Counted from the stretch's first letter, positions 34,190 to 43,149 are shown. The stretch: 47,758 bases of DNA from Desulfotomaculaceae bacterium (GCA_028702435.1 JAQVOX010000003.1:1-47758), one strand, 5' to 3'. Notes: generated by a model not told the origin, from the sequence alone. A program made the numbers and translations.

Positions 34190-35284
34190 TCAATCTAGTT
34201 TTTCAAAACGATCCTTTAAACGCTTCATGACATCCGGCATAGTTGTGTATTCCATCTCGTCCAGATGTAGGCGGTGTGGTTCAAACGGCCCCATTGTGCG
34301 CAGGTAGTTAGCTATTTCATTGGCTTTTTGTCTAGCCAAGTCGTAGCCTGGATCGTCAAAGAAGTCCTGTGGCCCGTGTAGCTTGCCGTCAGCTAACTGG
34401 AAGCCCAGGCCAACTACTCTGGGTGGTCCGTCAAAGCGAGTGGGATTGGAATCTTTAAGAGATACGGGCATTAGCGGGCCGTGGTGCGAGCCACGCATCC
34501 AGCCTGAAACGATATGCGGATTGGTAAAAGGTTCTAGTGCTTCACCAACTGCCGGTAAGCCGCTTTGGCAGCGCACGATTAATACCGGATCGTCCTTGCC
34601 CACATAACGTCCGGCCATCAGGTTCAGACGCTGAGTTGTTGAAGTAGCTGCGATCTCGTCGGTGCCTTTTTTATAAACGGACTTGATGCAGTAACGGCCG
34701 GGCGCTCCTATGAAAACAAGCATGTCGTAGATCTCCTCAGGACAGGAAAAAGTCACCTTTCTGTTATCAATTAAGTCGCGTATTTCAAAATCAAAACCCT
34801 GATGCATATTGGGGTCGATAACTAGTCCAATGGTGTTGAATGGATCAGCAAACATTTTGTAGACGGGGAAGTTCCAGGCGCCCGGTTCGGTTTTGTCGGC
34901 CATAAATATAATTACAGGCTCGCTTTTGCGCTCTACGAACTCCATTTCAGCCACGCCCGGTCCCATACCCTTGATGTTCCCAGAAAACGCGTCAGACAGA
35001 AGATCCTGCCCGGCCCCGTATAATTTCATTTTCTTGGCGACAGTGGTGCATGAAAGGAACGTATCCCAGGCCATCTGGTGTATTTCCCCGCAGTTCCTTC
35101 CCAGTTCGTGTGTCATGATTAAGTTAATGTCATCGCCCACATGAGTGACGTGGAAGTCTATGAGAAGCGAGCTTCCGCCTAGTATACCTCTGGCTGTTTC
35201 CAGTAGTTCCGGGTGTACGCTTGAATGGCCAACGAACCCACCGACATCGGCTTTAATGACAGACAATGTAATCTTTTTACCCAT
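34190..35284 (-). CDS. fbp: Fructose-1,6-bisphosphate aldolase/phosphatase (archaeal type)
   Basis: A 364-residue class V FBPase, the bifunctional enzyme that joins triose phosphates and removes the 1-phosphate for gluconeogenesis, mainly known from archaea and thermophilic or deep-branching bacteria. The N terminus (KADVGGFVGHSSVHPE) carries the first metal ligands; FHVTHVGDDINLIMTH, DKTEPGAWN, GYCIKSVYKKG-like Schiff-base region and SGWMRGSHHGPLMPV match the family. It indicates gluconeogenic flux, as in an autotroph or organic-acid user. It is monocistronic with ATG after GGAGG. Confidence 0.93.
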   Translation of the reverse strand: MGKKITLSVIKADVGGFVGHSSVHPELLETARGILGGSSLLIDFHVTHVGDDINLIMTHELGRNCGEIHQMAWDTFLSCTTVAKKMKLYGAGQDLLSDAFSGNIKGMGPGVAEMEFVERKSEPVIIFMADKTEPGAWNFPVYKMFADPFNTIGLVIDPNMHQGFDFEIRDLIDNRKVTFSCPEEIYDMLVFIGAPGRYCIKSVYKKGTDEIAATSTTQRLNLMAGRYVGKDDPVLIVRCQSGLPAVGEALEPFTNPHIVSGWMRGSHHGPLMPVSLKDSNPTRFDGPPRVVGLGFQLADGKLHGPQDFFDDPGYDLARQKANEIANYLRTMGPFEPHRLHLDEMEYTTMPDVMKRLKDRFEKLD

Positions 35285-35494
35285 TAGGCTACCTCCTTAG
35301 AATTGTATGTTATATAATTCTATACTATGATGAAAATCCCTTCCTGATTCTTGATATTTTTAAAAAAAAGCTCAAGTATGTCTCCTTTTTTATTTCTATG
35401 GGCCATATATGCTATACTAATTACTGTTTTAGGATGGCTTAATCATTGCCGGCGGGGCTTGGAAATCCACCGAGCTGTCATTCTGTCAATCTAG

Positions 35495-35523
35495 TTGACC
35501 CAATATTTTTAGCATGCTATAAT
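35495..35523 (+). promoter_or_regulatory. Strong sigma-A promoter upstream of tRNA-Ala
   Basis: TTGACC (35495-35500) and TATAAT (35518-35523) are 17 bases apart, with TGC in front of TATAAT (extended -10). The start would be about 100 bases upstream of the tRNA. Confidence 0.7.
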
Positions 35524-35630
35524 AAGGTGTAAAATTATTTGGCCATAGATTCTGGTAAGTAATGTGTAAGGCGTAATCTTATTCCTAAAGCATAAAAAAC
35601 CTTATAATGCTTAGTATTATTAGTTTTTGT

Positions 35631-35706
<76 letters not shown>

Positions 35707-35858
35707 AAATTTAGAAAAACTGCAATAGTTATTGAGTGGACTGTAATAGCCGTTGACTTAATAGCAAGGTGGGGTTTTTCCCCAGCAATCACATATATTA
35801 CCGGGTCCCTAGGATGAAAAAATTTTTTAAAATAAGCAAAGTATTTATAAGATAACGG

Positions 35859-35897
35859 ACCGCGGAGGTGGCAGTGATTCTACCCCGGCGGTTTTTT
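35859..35897 (+). terminator. GC-rich terminator-like hairpin with T6
   Basis: ACCGCGG and CCGGCGGT pair imperfectly and are followed by TTTTTT. It may end the tRNA transcript. A T-box reading was considered and not supported. Confidence 0.55.
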
Positions 35898-35923
35898 ATT
35901 TTATCTCAGCGGCGTTACTAATA

Positions 35924-35945
35924 CTCCCGCTTCTACAAGCGGGAG
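35924..35945. repeat. 9-bp hairpin (CTCCCGCTT / AAGCGGGAG)
   Basis: A perfect 9-bp stem with a CTAC loop, in a gene-free stretch between tRNA-Ala and the arsM relic. In style it recalls transposon end or TnpB-guide hairpins, but no transposase is next to it. Confidence 0.5.
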
Positions 35946-35975
35946 ATAAGTGCCGCCAAGCTTCGAAATAAGTGC

Positions 35976-36018
35976 GACTAAAGTTCAGATGGGGTAAAAC
36001 TCCATCTGAACTTTAGTC
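35976..36018. repeat. 17-bp perfect inverted repeat
   Basis: GACTAAAGTTCAGATGG and CCATCTGAACTTTAGTC are exact mirror images with a 9-base loop, followed by TTCTTTATC. It could be a terminator or a mobile-element end. Confidence 0.6.
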
Positions 36019-36098
36019 TTCTTTATCAAAAATCCAGAGGGAGTGTAACAAGAGTATTGTATATGTCACGAAAATAATATTGAGGAGGATTGCTATAA

Positions 36099-36919
36099 AT
36101 GAGCGAAAAAAAATGTTATTGCACGCCCGATGATTGCTGCGGTGAATCGTCTATAATCGAAAATGTGAAGGAGTATTACGGTAAAACCCTACAAAGTACA
36201 GCTGACCTTCATAGTAAAGCCTGTTGCGGTTCACCCCTGCCCCCCCCTGCTTGACGAAATGACCGTACTTGACCTTGGTTGCGGGAGCGGTCTTGACGTT
36301 TATGTCGCAGCAAAGCTCGTTGGTGAACACGGACAGGTGATAGGCGTGGATATGACACAAGAACAGCTTGATATTGCTAAAAAATACGAAGAAGAACAGC
36401 GTCAGCGTTTTCGGCTATTCTAAATCCAATGTACGCTTCATAAAAGGATATATTGAAGATTTGCGCTCTACGGGAATTGAAGATAATTCAGTAGATATTG
36501 TAATCTCGAATTGCGTTATCAATCTCTCGCCTTACAAGGAAAAGGTGTTTGAGGAAATATGTCGGGTGCTGAAACCCGGCGGGGAACTTTATTTTTCGGA
36601 TGTATTTGCTGACCGCCGTATTCCCGAACATTTGGCCATTGACCCGGTATTGCGTGGTGAGTGTATTGGCGGCGCCATGTACAGTGAGGATTTTCGCCGT
36701 ATCATGGAGCGTTCTGGTTTTGTCGATTTCCGCTACAAATCAAGTCGGGCGTTAGACTTGCTTTTGGTCTGCGGTAACACGGCGTCTATGTTGTCAAAAA
36801 CACGCTTCGCTTCTGCGTTTAAGGTTATTGGCGACCGTTTGACACATTACGGGGCTTTTGATGGTTGCGGGACTCCCTGTGAACCGGATTATACGAATGA
36901 TGGCAGCTCATGTTGCTAA
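36099..36919 (+). pseudogene. arsM: Decayed arsenite methyltransferase (ArsM)
   Basis: The start is sound (GAGGAGG before ATG) and reads through [15 protein letters not shown] and KACCGS, the usual ArsM beginning. The frame hits a stop in a C-rich run near 36240, and the segment that normally lies between ACC and the SAM-binding domain is missing. The next frame reads [20 protein letters not shown] and ends at about 36421. A third frame then gives SNVRFIKGYIEDL, NCVINLSPYKEKVF and KPGGELYFSDV to the CC end. At least one deletion and two frameshifts make it non-functional. The enzyme would methylate As(III); no arsR or efflux gene is adjacent. Confidence 0.88.
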
Positions 36920-37180
36920 TAAAGAAAGGGGACAGCAGTCTATATTAGAAATTTTTCTTGATAAGAGGTCAAGTGCTTTTACCTGTTCACAGGCACCCTC
37001 GTTCCCTGGCTATGAAACAAAGGGAAAATACCCAATTGTTCCATGGCGTGAAATGGCGGGCATGCGGGATGTGTAATTTATAATTACTTTGGAATTGACT
37101 TCCAAGAAATATGGGATACTGCTAAACATGATGTACCAGAGTTAAAAAGGCAGATTCTGAAAATTATAGATGCTGAATCA
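36920..37180 (+). pseudogene. Unrecognised coding relic downstream of arsM
   Basis: Two short open stretches look like pieces of one protein split by a frameshift near 37060: ILEIFLDKRSSAFTC through KYPIVPWREMAG, then GCVIYNYFGIDFQEIWDT and ELKRQILKIIDAESN to a stop. I do not recognise the family. It ends just before a 13-bp terminator and probably decayed with arsM. Confidence 0.4.
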
Positions 37181-37181
37181 A

Positions 37182-37217
37182 ATTAAAGCCACCCCTATAA
37201 CGACGGGTGGCTTTAAT
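37182..37217 (+). terminator. 13-bp terminator hairpin
   Basis: ATTAAAGCCACCC and GGGTGGCTTTAAT form a perfect stem with a 10-base loop after the second relic. TTTC follows. Confidence 0.7.
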
Positions 37218-37678
37218 TTCGAAAAAACGTGTATCTTTGAACATTTGGCAAAGGGTATGCATTGTATCATTTATTAGTAGGTTATTTTTGCCTGAAAAGG
37301 CTTGAACTATTGAATGAGAGGGTTTGGTAGATTCTTGTTTTTAATTGCAGACATTTTCAATAGTATTTTTATGGTAAGCGCCAAATTAAATTTGCTTTTA
37401 GGTAATGCTATACCGTAGTAATCGTTTGACATTAGATAGAGGTATGCATTTTTAAGGCAAATCGTTCAATACTTGAGATAATCGTTGGACATTAAATTTG
37501 AAAAGAATTTAATGTCGCATGTTAAGAAAACAGGGTTAATCGGTCCGACGAATTATCCATGTAAACCCGAGCTCTGCCAAAAGATAAATCCAAATCAAAC
37601 CTTTGCTAGGCTCAAATCCTCTCAACAATTTGACGCCATTTCTGGTCAGGAAGCTATCTTCCACCTGGCTCTCCATTT
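37218..37678. other. Gene-poor AT-rich stretch
   Basis: It holds no gene I can support. AATCGTT occurs three times at 37418, 37456 and 37471 (two inside AATCGTT[TG]GACATTA), a possible short repeat. The plus-strand track ORF at 37485 has no binding site or recognisable motif. Confidence 0.4.
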
Positions 37679-38731
37679 CTAAGGACGTCCGTAAGCCCTA
37701 AAAAAAGACTTTACCTCAAGGCATAAATCCTCCGGCAAAACAACACTGACCGGCTCCTGCAGCACTGCCTGGAAAAAATTCAGATCAGGCGCGTAGTCTC
37801 TGGTATTCAAGAAGGTTCTAGGCACGATCCGAAAGTGCGCAGGGAAAAACCGCTGACCCTCGGGGCCAAAGAATAAGGACGCATTAAAGCTGTATATACC
37901 TTTCTTACTATAGTAGCTGAAAATTTTTTGAATGCCTGATACGAGTTCACTAATATTCGCGCTCCTGAAGTCATCTATGCAGTACACTCCGGGAAACACA
38001 CAAATTATCTCACCCAGCATACCTAAAGCTACATAAGATGTAAGCCAGTGAGAACCTCCCAGCTGTCCGATGTATCTTTCGTCATTCTTTTGTTCAATGT
38101 TAACCATTTCCTGCCAGTAATCTATCTGATAACTCCTATAAAACAGCTCTGATGCCCTTAATTCATCAGCAAACTGGTTCCCGGGATGTTTTGTGGCAAA
38201 GTACTGCTGGTGCGGGTGGACCAACCCACCACCGGACGGGGGCATATAGTTCCAGCCCATAATATGATAAGGCAAGGGAGTTCCAATAACTTTCACTCTT
38301 TTAAGAAATTCAAGCCCAATCGTAAAAGAGTCAAGTAGTATTTTGTAGCTGAACTGGTCCAGGGGAACAACATGCGCGCGGGTCATAATACAAACTGAGC
38401 TGTAAATGTCATATGGGTAGAGATTAGGCACAAGCAGGGCCTCACCCCTGGTCAGACGTCCCTCCGCTATTATTTCCCTGGGGAATTTGGGCGTTTGAAC
38501 CTCCCTGCGGGCGCCGCAAAAGGGACAAAAACCTTTTACGGGTGGGTCAAGGTATTTTTCCAGGTCCAGCTGCTGCGGTTTAATGGCTCCAAAATGCGAG
38601 AAGTGCCCAGTTCTACCGGTAAGAGGGTCAAAACGCACCTGCGATTTTACTACAATTGGCTGAAAATCCTGGCGGGGATCAAGAAAAGTGTTTTCAATAT
38701 CAATTTTTTTAAAAGTAATTCTTGCCGCCAT
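37679..38731 (-). CDS. GalT-like HIT-superfamily protein
   Basis: A 350-residue protein of the galactose-1-phosphate uridylyltransferase fold. A zinc-type CPFCGARR comes early, and the nucleotidyl-transfer His lies in GGGLVHPHQQYF (HxHxQ). It could transfer a nucleotide to a sugar phosphate or phosphorylate a related compound. No galK, galE or Leloir neighbour is present; the gene is divergent from the ABC-ATPase/GTPase/Fe-S operon, so its substrate may be unusual. I chose ATG 38731 (AAGGTGG upstream) over the track TTG at 38752. Confidence 0.78.
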   Translation of the reverse strand: MAARITFKKIDIENTFLDPRQDFQPIVVKSQVRFDPLTGRTGHFSHFGAIKPQQLDLEKYLDPPVKGFCPFCGARREVQTPKFPREIIAEGRLTRGEALLVPNLYPYDIYSSVCIMTRAHVVPLDQFSYKILLDSFTIGLEFLKRVKVIGTPLPYHIMGWNYMPPSGGGLVHPHQQYFATKHPGNQFADELRASELFYRSYQIDYWQEMVNIEQKNDERYIGQLGGSHWLTSYVALGMLGEIICVFPGVYCIDDFRSANISELVSGIQKIFSYYSKKGIYSFNASLFFGPEGQRFFPAHFRIVPRTFLNTRDYAPDLNFFQAVLQEPVSVVLPEDLCLEVKSFFRAYGRP

Positions 38732-38896
38732 GCCACCCCACCTTCCTAGCAAAATTGCAAAAATATAACTTAATTAACAGTATCTAATTATAACAAAATT
38801 TTTTATATTAGTTTACAAAAAATTTATGACTTAATAGTATATACAGGTTATTGAAATTTGACTAACTACCAATCTGCGTAGAAAAGGAGTGAAGTA

Positions 38897-39676
38897 GTGA
38901 TTAAAGCAATTACCATTCTACCTGGGCTGGATAAAGGCGGTGAAAGGGAAAGATTTGATCAATTAAATTTAAAGGCAGGTGAAACGGTCTCTATCGTCGG
39001 TCCAACAGGAAGTGGAAAAACCGCTTTCATTTCCGATATTGAGCTACTGGCCCAGGGAGACACCTCAACCAGGCGCCGGATTCTAATCAATGGAGAATTG
39101 CCTGGAGACGAAATACGATATAATCCCGCCTCCAAACCAATTGCCATGATCACCCAGAATACAAAATGTTTTACAGATTTAAGCACCGAGGAATTTTTAC
39201 AACTTCATGCCCGTGCCCGAAAGATTGAAGACGGCAGAATAATTACGGACACCATTGATCTGGCAAATAAATTCACCGGTGAAAAAATTAGAAAGGAAAC
39301 CAGAGTCACTGTTCTTTCCGGTGGGCAAACCAGGTCCTTATTAATCGCTGATGCTATTTTAATTGGCGCAGCCCCGGTTATTATGCTGGATGAAATTGAA
39401 AATGCCGGCATTTTTAAACAGGAAGTTGTTGAGATCATTAAAAGCACATCAAAAATAATTATATTTGTCACCCATGATCCGGTAATTGCCCTTCTGACAA
39501 AAAAGCGAATTATTATGGAAAATGGCGCGGTAATAAAAGTCCTCACCCAAAACGAATTCGAGACCCGGGCTGCTAAAAATCTCCTGGAACTGGATAAGCG
39601 GGTCGGAATTATCAGAGAAAAGTTAAGGGCGGGACAAGAAATTACTAGTGAAATACTTCAAGCCAGCTTAGCCTAA
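38897..39676 (+). CDS. Solitary ABC-type ATPase
   Basis: A 259-residue single ABC ATPase with no membrane partner. Walker A GPTGSGKT (35-42), Q loop TQN, signature LSGGQ (140-144), Walker B VIMLDEIENAG with Glu166 and the H-loop His193 in FVTHDP are all intact, so it should hydrolyse ATP. Without a permease it is more likely a soluble energy-transducing factor, like the ATPase of methyl-CoM reductase activation (AtwA), than a transporter. Start GTG, preceded by AAAGGAGTG. It is first in an operon with the GTPase (27-base gap) and the Fe-S protein (4-base overlap). Confidence 0.8.
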   Translation: MIKAITILPGLDKGGERERFDQLNLKAGETVSIVGPTGSGKTAFISDIELLAQGDTSTRRRILINGELPGDEIRYNPASKPIAMITQNTKCFTDLSTEEFLQLHARARKIEDGRIITDTIDLANKFTGEKIRKETRVTVLSGGQTRSLLIADAILIGAAPVIMLDEIENAGIFKQEVVEIIKSTSKIIIFVTHDPVIALLTKKRIIMENGAVIKVLTQNEFETRAAKNLLELDKRVGIIREKLRAGQEITSEILQASLA

Positions 39677-39703
39677 TTAATAATAACGAGGCGGTGAAAA
39701 TTA

Positions 39704-40414
39704 TTGAAGCTTTTGGTCATAGCCGGCCCGCCATCAGCCGGCAAAACAGCTCTTACCAAACAAATTGTCAAAAGATTTAAAGATGAGCTGCGAATTGCCT
39801 TTTTGAAGATCGACGTGGTCAAAGCCTATGAGGATGTTGAGCTAAGCAAAGAATTTCAGATCATGACCAGGAAGATTTATTCCGGCGACCTGTGCCCTGA
39901 CCACGCAGGGGTAATGGTCCTTGGTGATGCTGTAGAGTGGGCGGAAAGCAATTCTGCCGACCTGTTTATTGTTGAAAGCGCCGGCCTATGCCTGCGCTGC
40001 TCACCTTATTTAAACCAGGGCCTGGGTGTTGTTGTTTTAAGTTCCATTTCCGGAATCCACGCTCCCGAGAAGATGGGGGCTATGGTCAGCCTGGCCGATA
40101 TTGTCATGGTCACCAAAATAGACCTGGTTAGCCAGGCTGAGCGGGAAGTCCTGATTCAAAAAATAAGAGAGGTTCACCCGCACGTGACCCTGATGGAGAC
40201 AAACGCCCTGCAGGGCACTTCACTGCAACGCCTTTACGGGCTCATCAGCAACTCGGAAGACATTGACATAGCTCACCTTAGCCTGAAGGGAAATCCACCA
40301 ATAGGAACCTGTACAATTTGTGTCGGCAAGAAAGAGGTTGGCTGGAAACACCACTTTGGGGTTGTAAAAAAACTTGACGGTCAAATCGCCGACTATATGT
40401 ACCGGGGTGAATGA
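39704..40414 (+). CDS. G3E-like (HypB/UreG-type) GTPase
   Basis: A 236-residue P-loop protein with Walker A GPPSAGKT (8-15), a base-recognition TKID (137-140) and Asp/Glu-rich switch regions (ESAGLC). Cys pairs CLRC (96-99) and CTIC near the C terminus are candidate metal sites. This matches the SIMIBI metal-chaperone GTPases (HypB, UreG) that insert nickel into enzymes. The start is TTG at 39704 after GAGGCGG. It overlaps the Fe-S gene by 4 bases. A nickel or other metal-insertion role is an inference from family and context. Confidence 0.8.
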   Translation: MKLLVIAGPPSAGKTALTKQIVKRFKDELRIAFLKIDVVKAYEDVELSKEFQIMTRKIYSGDLCPDHAGVMVLGDAVEWAESNSADLFIVESAGLCLRCSPYLNQGLGVVVLSSISGIHAPEKMGAMVSLADIVMVTKIDLVSQAEREVLIQKIREVHPHVTLMETNALQGTSLQRLYGLISNSEDIDIAHLSLKGNPPIGTCTICVGKKEVGWKHHFGVVKKLDGQIADYMYRGE

Positions 40415-41070
40415 ATATGCAATCAATACAATACTGGCTTCCCCCGGGAAAAAACTGCGGACTTTGTGGTGAAATGAATTGCAAGAGCTTTATCCGCATG
40501 GTTAATAACGGGCAAAAAGTTTATACAGACTGCCCCTTTTATCAGAAAAAAAACTGCAGTCAGGAAATAAGTCCGGCGCATGAGGCAATTTATACAGGCC
40601 GCGATATTTTAGGCCATCAGTATGATTTTGTTCTGAGACCTTTGCCGGGTGAAGTTTCAGCCCGGAAAATAGTCCTGCCCTTTCGAAGCGATATGGTCGA
40701 AAAAATGAAAATAGCAAAAGGCGACTATGTCCTGGGGCGTCCGATGGGAGCAGGGTGCCCAATCCCTCATGTGCTTCAGGTAATTGAGGCCGAGGTGGTT
40801 ACCGGGCTGCTTTACACCTGGGTAGTAGGCCCTGCTCATTCAAGGGATAACAAGGAAACCAAGGATGTAATAGCATATCACATGATCGGTTTTGAAGGCA
40901 TTGCTACTGAAATAAATAAAGAACCTACGCCGGGTTCCCGCGCAACCTTTCTACCGGGCTTCTGTATGATGGACTTAAACCACACCGGACTGGTTAACAT
41001 GGTTTTAAAGAAGAGTAATGGCCTACATGTCCGGATTGAAGATATCCGTATTCTCGCAGCCACAGATTAA
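40411..41070 (+). CDS. 4Fe-4S cluster protein of the metallocentre operon
   Basis: A 219-residue protein. The N terminus carries a Cx2Cx4Cx16C motif (Cys16, 19, 24 and 41; KNCGLCGEMNCKSF, DCPFY) like the FeS domain of corrinoid/CODH-associated proteins. The rest (GDYVLGRPMGAGCPIPHVL, TWVVGPAHSRDNKE, FLPGFCMMDLNHTG) is a mostly beta domain I cannot name, with two more Cys. It is likely an electron or metal carrier that works with the ATPase and GTPase. Last gene of the operon; a GGGGGAA/TTCCCCC terminator follows. Confidence 0.75.
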   Translation: MNMQSIQYWLPPGKNCGLCGEMNCKSFIRMVNNGQKVYTDCPFYQKKNCSQEISPAHEAIYTGRDILGHQYDFVLRPLPGEVSARKIVLPFRSDMVEKMKIAKGDYVLGRPMGAGCPIPHVLQVIEAEVVTGLLYTWVVGPAHSRDNKETKDVIAYHMIGFEGIATEINKEPTPGSRATFLPGFCMMDLNHTGLVNMVLKKSNGLHVRIEDIRILAATD

Positions 41071-41076
41071 ATGAAT

Positions 41077-41116
41077 GAGGGGGAAGCTGAAGAAGAATAT
41101 TTTAGGTTCCCCCTTC
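41077..41116. terminator. Terminator between the Fe-S gene and the FMN gene
   Basis: GAGGGGGAA and TTCCCCCTTC form a stem with a 21-base loop, followed by TCTTTT. The two genes are convergent. Confidence 0.6.
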
Positions 41117-41168
41117 TCTTTTCGCAAACTTTATATTTTTAAATCAATGCTGATATTGCTGTATGTTT

Positions 41169-42593
41169 TCAGTGAATATTTTTTAATGCAGGTAATTCCT
41201 GTTCAAGTACACTTTCCAGAACTATTTCAGGCAATGTTTGTAACCCCTCCCTAGCCAGTTGCTGCTCTTCGTGAGAAAAACCTGCATAATCCACATCTAA
41301 TAACCAGGCCAGGTCTCGATCGATGCAGACAAGATCCTTCCGGCTGATTTGGGCCAAGTCGGCCCTGCCTAGGGCATAAGCGGCTAGCTTCATTTCTTCC
41401 ACACAGGACTTGAGAAATTTAGCCAGGTGCTGCGCTCCTTTATCAATATTTAAGTTTTCCTTAAACTTGCCCAGGTAGAGGACAGTCTGTGGGGCAGGCT
41501 CAAGGGGCAAAGCTTTGTTCATCTGGGTCTGTAGCATCGCGATCAGCGCAATTGAGCCTATATATACCGCATTCGCCCCAAGCGCCAGGGCCTTGAGAAA
41601 GTGTCCGGGACTGACCAGGCCACCAGCGGCAATAACACTGGTATGGTCTTTAACCCCTAATTTATTTAGATGCTTGATCGTTCTGGATAAGGCATGCAAG
41701 GTCGGCAGTCCCACATCATCCTGTAGTATGGCCGGCCCGCCGTGAGTGCCCGCCTCCGCGCCATCAACCACAATGTAATCCACCCCTGCCTCCACCGCGA
41801 TGTCCAGCTCTTTTTCCAGGTAATGGGTAGCAGCGAACTTGAGCCCTACAGGTACCCCGTATTCCTTACGTAACCTTTCCACTAGCCTGATAAAGTCTCT
41901 GGCGCTGTTTACGTCGGTCAATCGTGAATGAATAACTGCATTTTCACCCGGCTTCAGGCGCATAGCCTTGCGGAAGTCCGGCCCGATCTGGTGAGATTCC
42001 GTCCCCATTGGCGCAGAGGCCTGGGCTCCTTGTCCGAGCTGTATTTCAATGGCGTCAAGGCGGCTTAGCTGCTCTGGTGTATTCATCCAGCCGCCCCGGT
42101 TATACTGGCCGATGAAATATTTTGCCTCTTTTCTTTCCTCTTCAATTAAAGCCGCTTCACCGGAATTTGTGGCCGTTCCAGCCATAGACGCCCCCCGGGC
42201 CAGCGCTATTTTGGCTTTTAGGCTCAACGCTCCCCCGTAGGACATGCCACTAATGAGTACCGGTATCTCCAGGTGCAGTGGTTTTTGCGCCTCCGGCCCA
42301 ATAGTGACCCCGGTCTGGATTTGCACCCCATCCTGGGTGGGCATCCGGAAAAGATGGACGGGGTTAAAAAGAAGCTTTTCCCAGGGGGAAAGGACTACCG
42401 GGCTTCCCAAAGGACGCTCAATAGGCTTTCCCGACTCTGCTCTCATTCCCGCCTCAATTATATTTCTGAAACCAATCTTTTGAGTAATAGGAAACATAGA
42501 ATACATATTTTCAGTATACGGGTCCTGTAGCATACGGCTCATCATGCTGTCGGACATGGTATTGGTAATTTTGCGAGTTAGCCAGGCAAACAA
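41169..42593 (-). CDS. FMN-binding glutamate-synthase-like protein
   Basis: A 474-residue protein equal to the FMN/alpha-beta barrel domain of glutamate synthase, without the amidotransferase or reductase parts. PVLISGMSYGGALSLKAKIAL, GTATNSGEAAL, VDGAEAGTHGGPAIL and ANAVYIGSIAL are typical barrel motifs. Cys are sparse, so the usual 3Fe-4S site is not obvious. In anaerobes and archaea such stand-alone proteins are often called GltS-like oxidoreductases of unclear reaction. It follows two CotF-like genes on the same strand, so expression in sporulation is possible. Confidence 0.85.
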   Translation of the reverse strand: MFAWLTRKITNTMSDSMMSRMLQDPYTENMYSMFPITQKIGFRNIIEAGMRAESGKPIERPLGSPVVLSPWEKLLFNPVHLFRMPTQDGVQIQTGVTIGPEAQKPLHLEIPVLISGMSYGGALSLKAKIALARGASMAGTATNSGEAALIEEERKEAKYFIGQYNRGGWMNTPEQLSRLDAIEIQLGQGAQASAPMGTESHQIGPDFRKAMRLKPGENAVIHSRLTDVNSARDFIRLVERLRKEYGVPVGLKFAATHYLEKELDIAVEAGVDYIVVDGAEAGTHGGPAILQDDVGLPTLHALSRTIKHLNKLGVKDHTSVIAAGGLVSPGHFLKALALGANAVYIGSIALIAMLQTQMNKALPLEPAPQTVLYLGKFKENLNIDKGAQHLAKFLKSCVEEMKLAAYALGRADLAQISRKDLVCIDRDLAWLLDVDYAGFSHEEQQLAREGLQTLPEIVLESVLEQELPALKNIH

Positions 42594-42642
42594 AATCAGT
42601 CACCTGCCCTTTGGGTTATTTTGAATCACGTCAATAAAATTA

Positions 42643-42921
42643 TTAAGCTTTTAGTTCAGGCTGTCGCACTAGTTTTTGCTCCCAGCTGATAATGGCGCTT
42701 TCAATGGCTTGCTGCCCGGCCACCGGCGTTTTGTACCAGTCCCGCTGGTGCATACTGTGAAATATTTTGGTGTGTAAGTTTTCTTCTTCCTCGTGATAAC
42801 CATGTAAAGTTTCCCTTAAATGGCTATTGGCTGATTCTCTTTCAGCCAACATATAGGAGTCAATAAGCTGCTTTTGCATCTGCAGCGCGTCTGTGATCAT
42901 GTCCCTGTCATCAAGTTCCAC
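42643..42921 (-). CDS. CotF-like spore coat protein
   Basis: A 92-residue all-helical protein. DRDMITDALQMQKQLIDSYML and EENLHTKIFHSMHQRDWYK fit the CotF family of coat-associated four-helix proteins. It lies between the smaller coat-like gene and the FMN gene, with short gaps, in what is probably one operon. Role in the coat is inferred from family. Confidence 0.8.
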   Translation of the reverse strand: MELDDRDMITDALQMQKQLIDSYMLAERESANSHLRETLHGYHEEEENLHTKIFHSMHQRDWYKTPVAGQQAIESAIISWEQKLVRQPELKA

Positions 42922-42942
42922 TACTTCATCTCCTTTCCTAAA

Positions 42943-43149
42943 TCAATAAGTTTTGCCACTTAAACTGCGCATTTGTTCAATTAACCCGTCCAGGTGGCCC
43001 TGGTGAGCTCTTGTGCTCTCCTGGAAAATCTTTTTCAATTCTGCATCCTGGCAATTCTCAGCGTAGAACATAGATTTCTTTACCGCCAGTTCTTCAACCC
43101 CTAGTAATTCTTCAAGCTGAAGCAATTCCATTTGAGTTAGCTGCTCCAT
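42943..43149 (-). CDS. Small CotF-related coat protein
   Basis: A 68-residue helical protein (LTQMELLQLEELLGVEEL, STRAHQGHLDGLIEQ) resembling the N-terminal half of CotF or ferritin-like coat proteins. One His-rich helix end may bind metal. First gene of the minus-strand run. The ribosome binding site GGAGGTGG precedes ATG. Confidence 0.72.
   Translation of the reverse strand: MEQLTQMELLQLEELLGVEELAVKKSMFYAENCQDAELKKIFQESTRAHQGHLDGLIEQMRSLSGKTY

Noticed and set aside
35859-35897. T-box leader or attenuator after tRNA-Ala
   Set aside because: ACCGCGG recalls the T-box end, but the AGGGTGGnACCGCG consensus is absent and no regulated gene follows; a simple terminator fits better.
37418-37495. 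CRISPR-like array from repeated AATCGTT
   Set aside because: Only three 7-base matches with irregular spacing; no long repeat or cas gene.
37485-37682. 65-aa plus-strand ORF upstream of the GalT-like gene
   Set aside because: No binding site, no recognisable motif, and it ends in the 3' end of the convergent gene.
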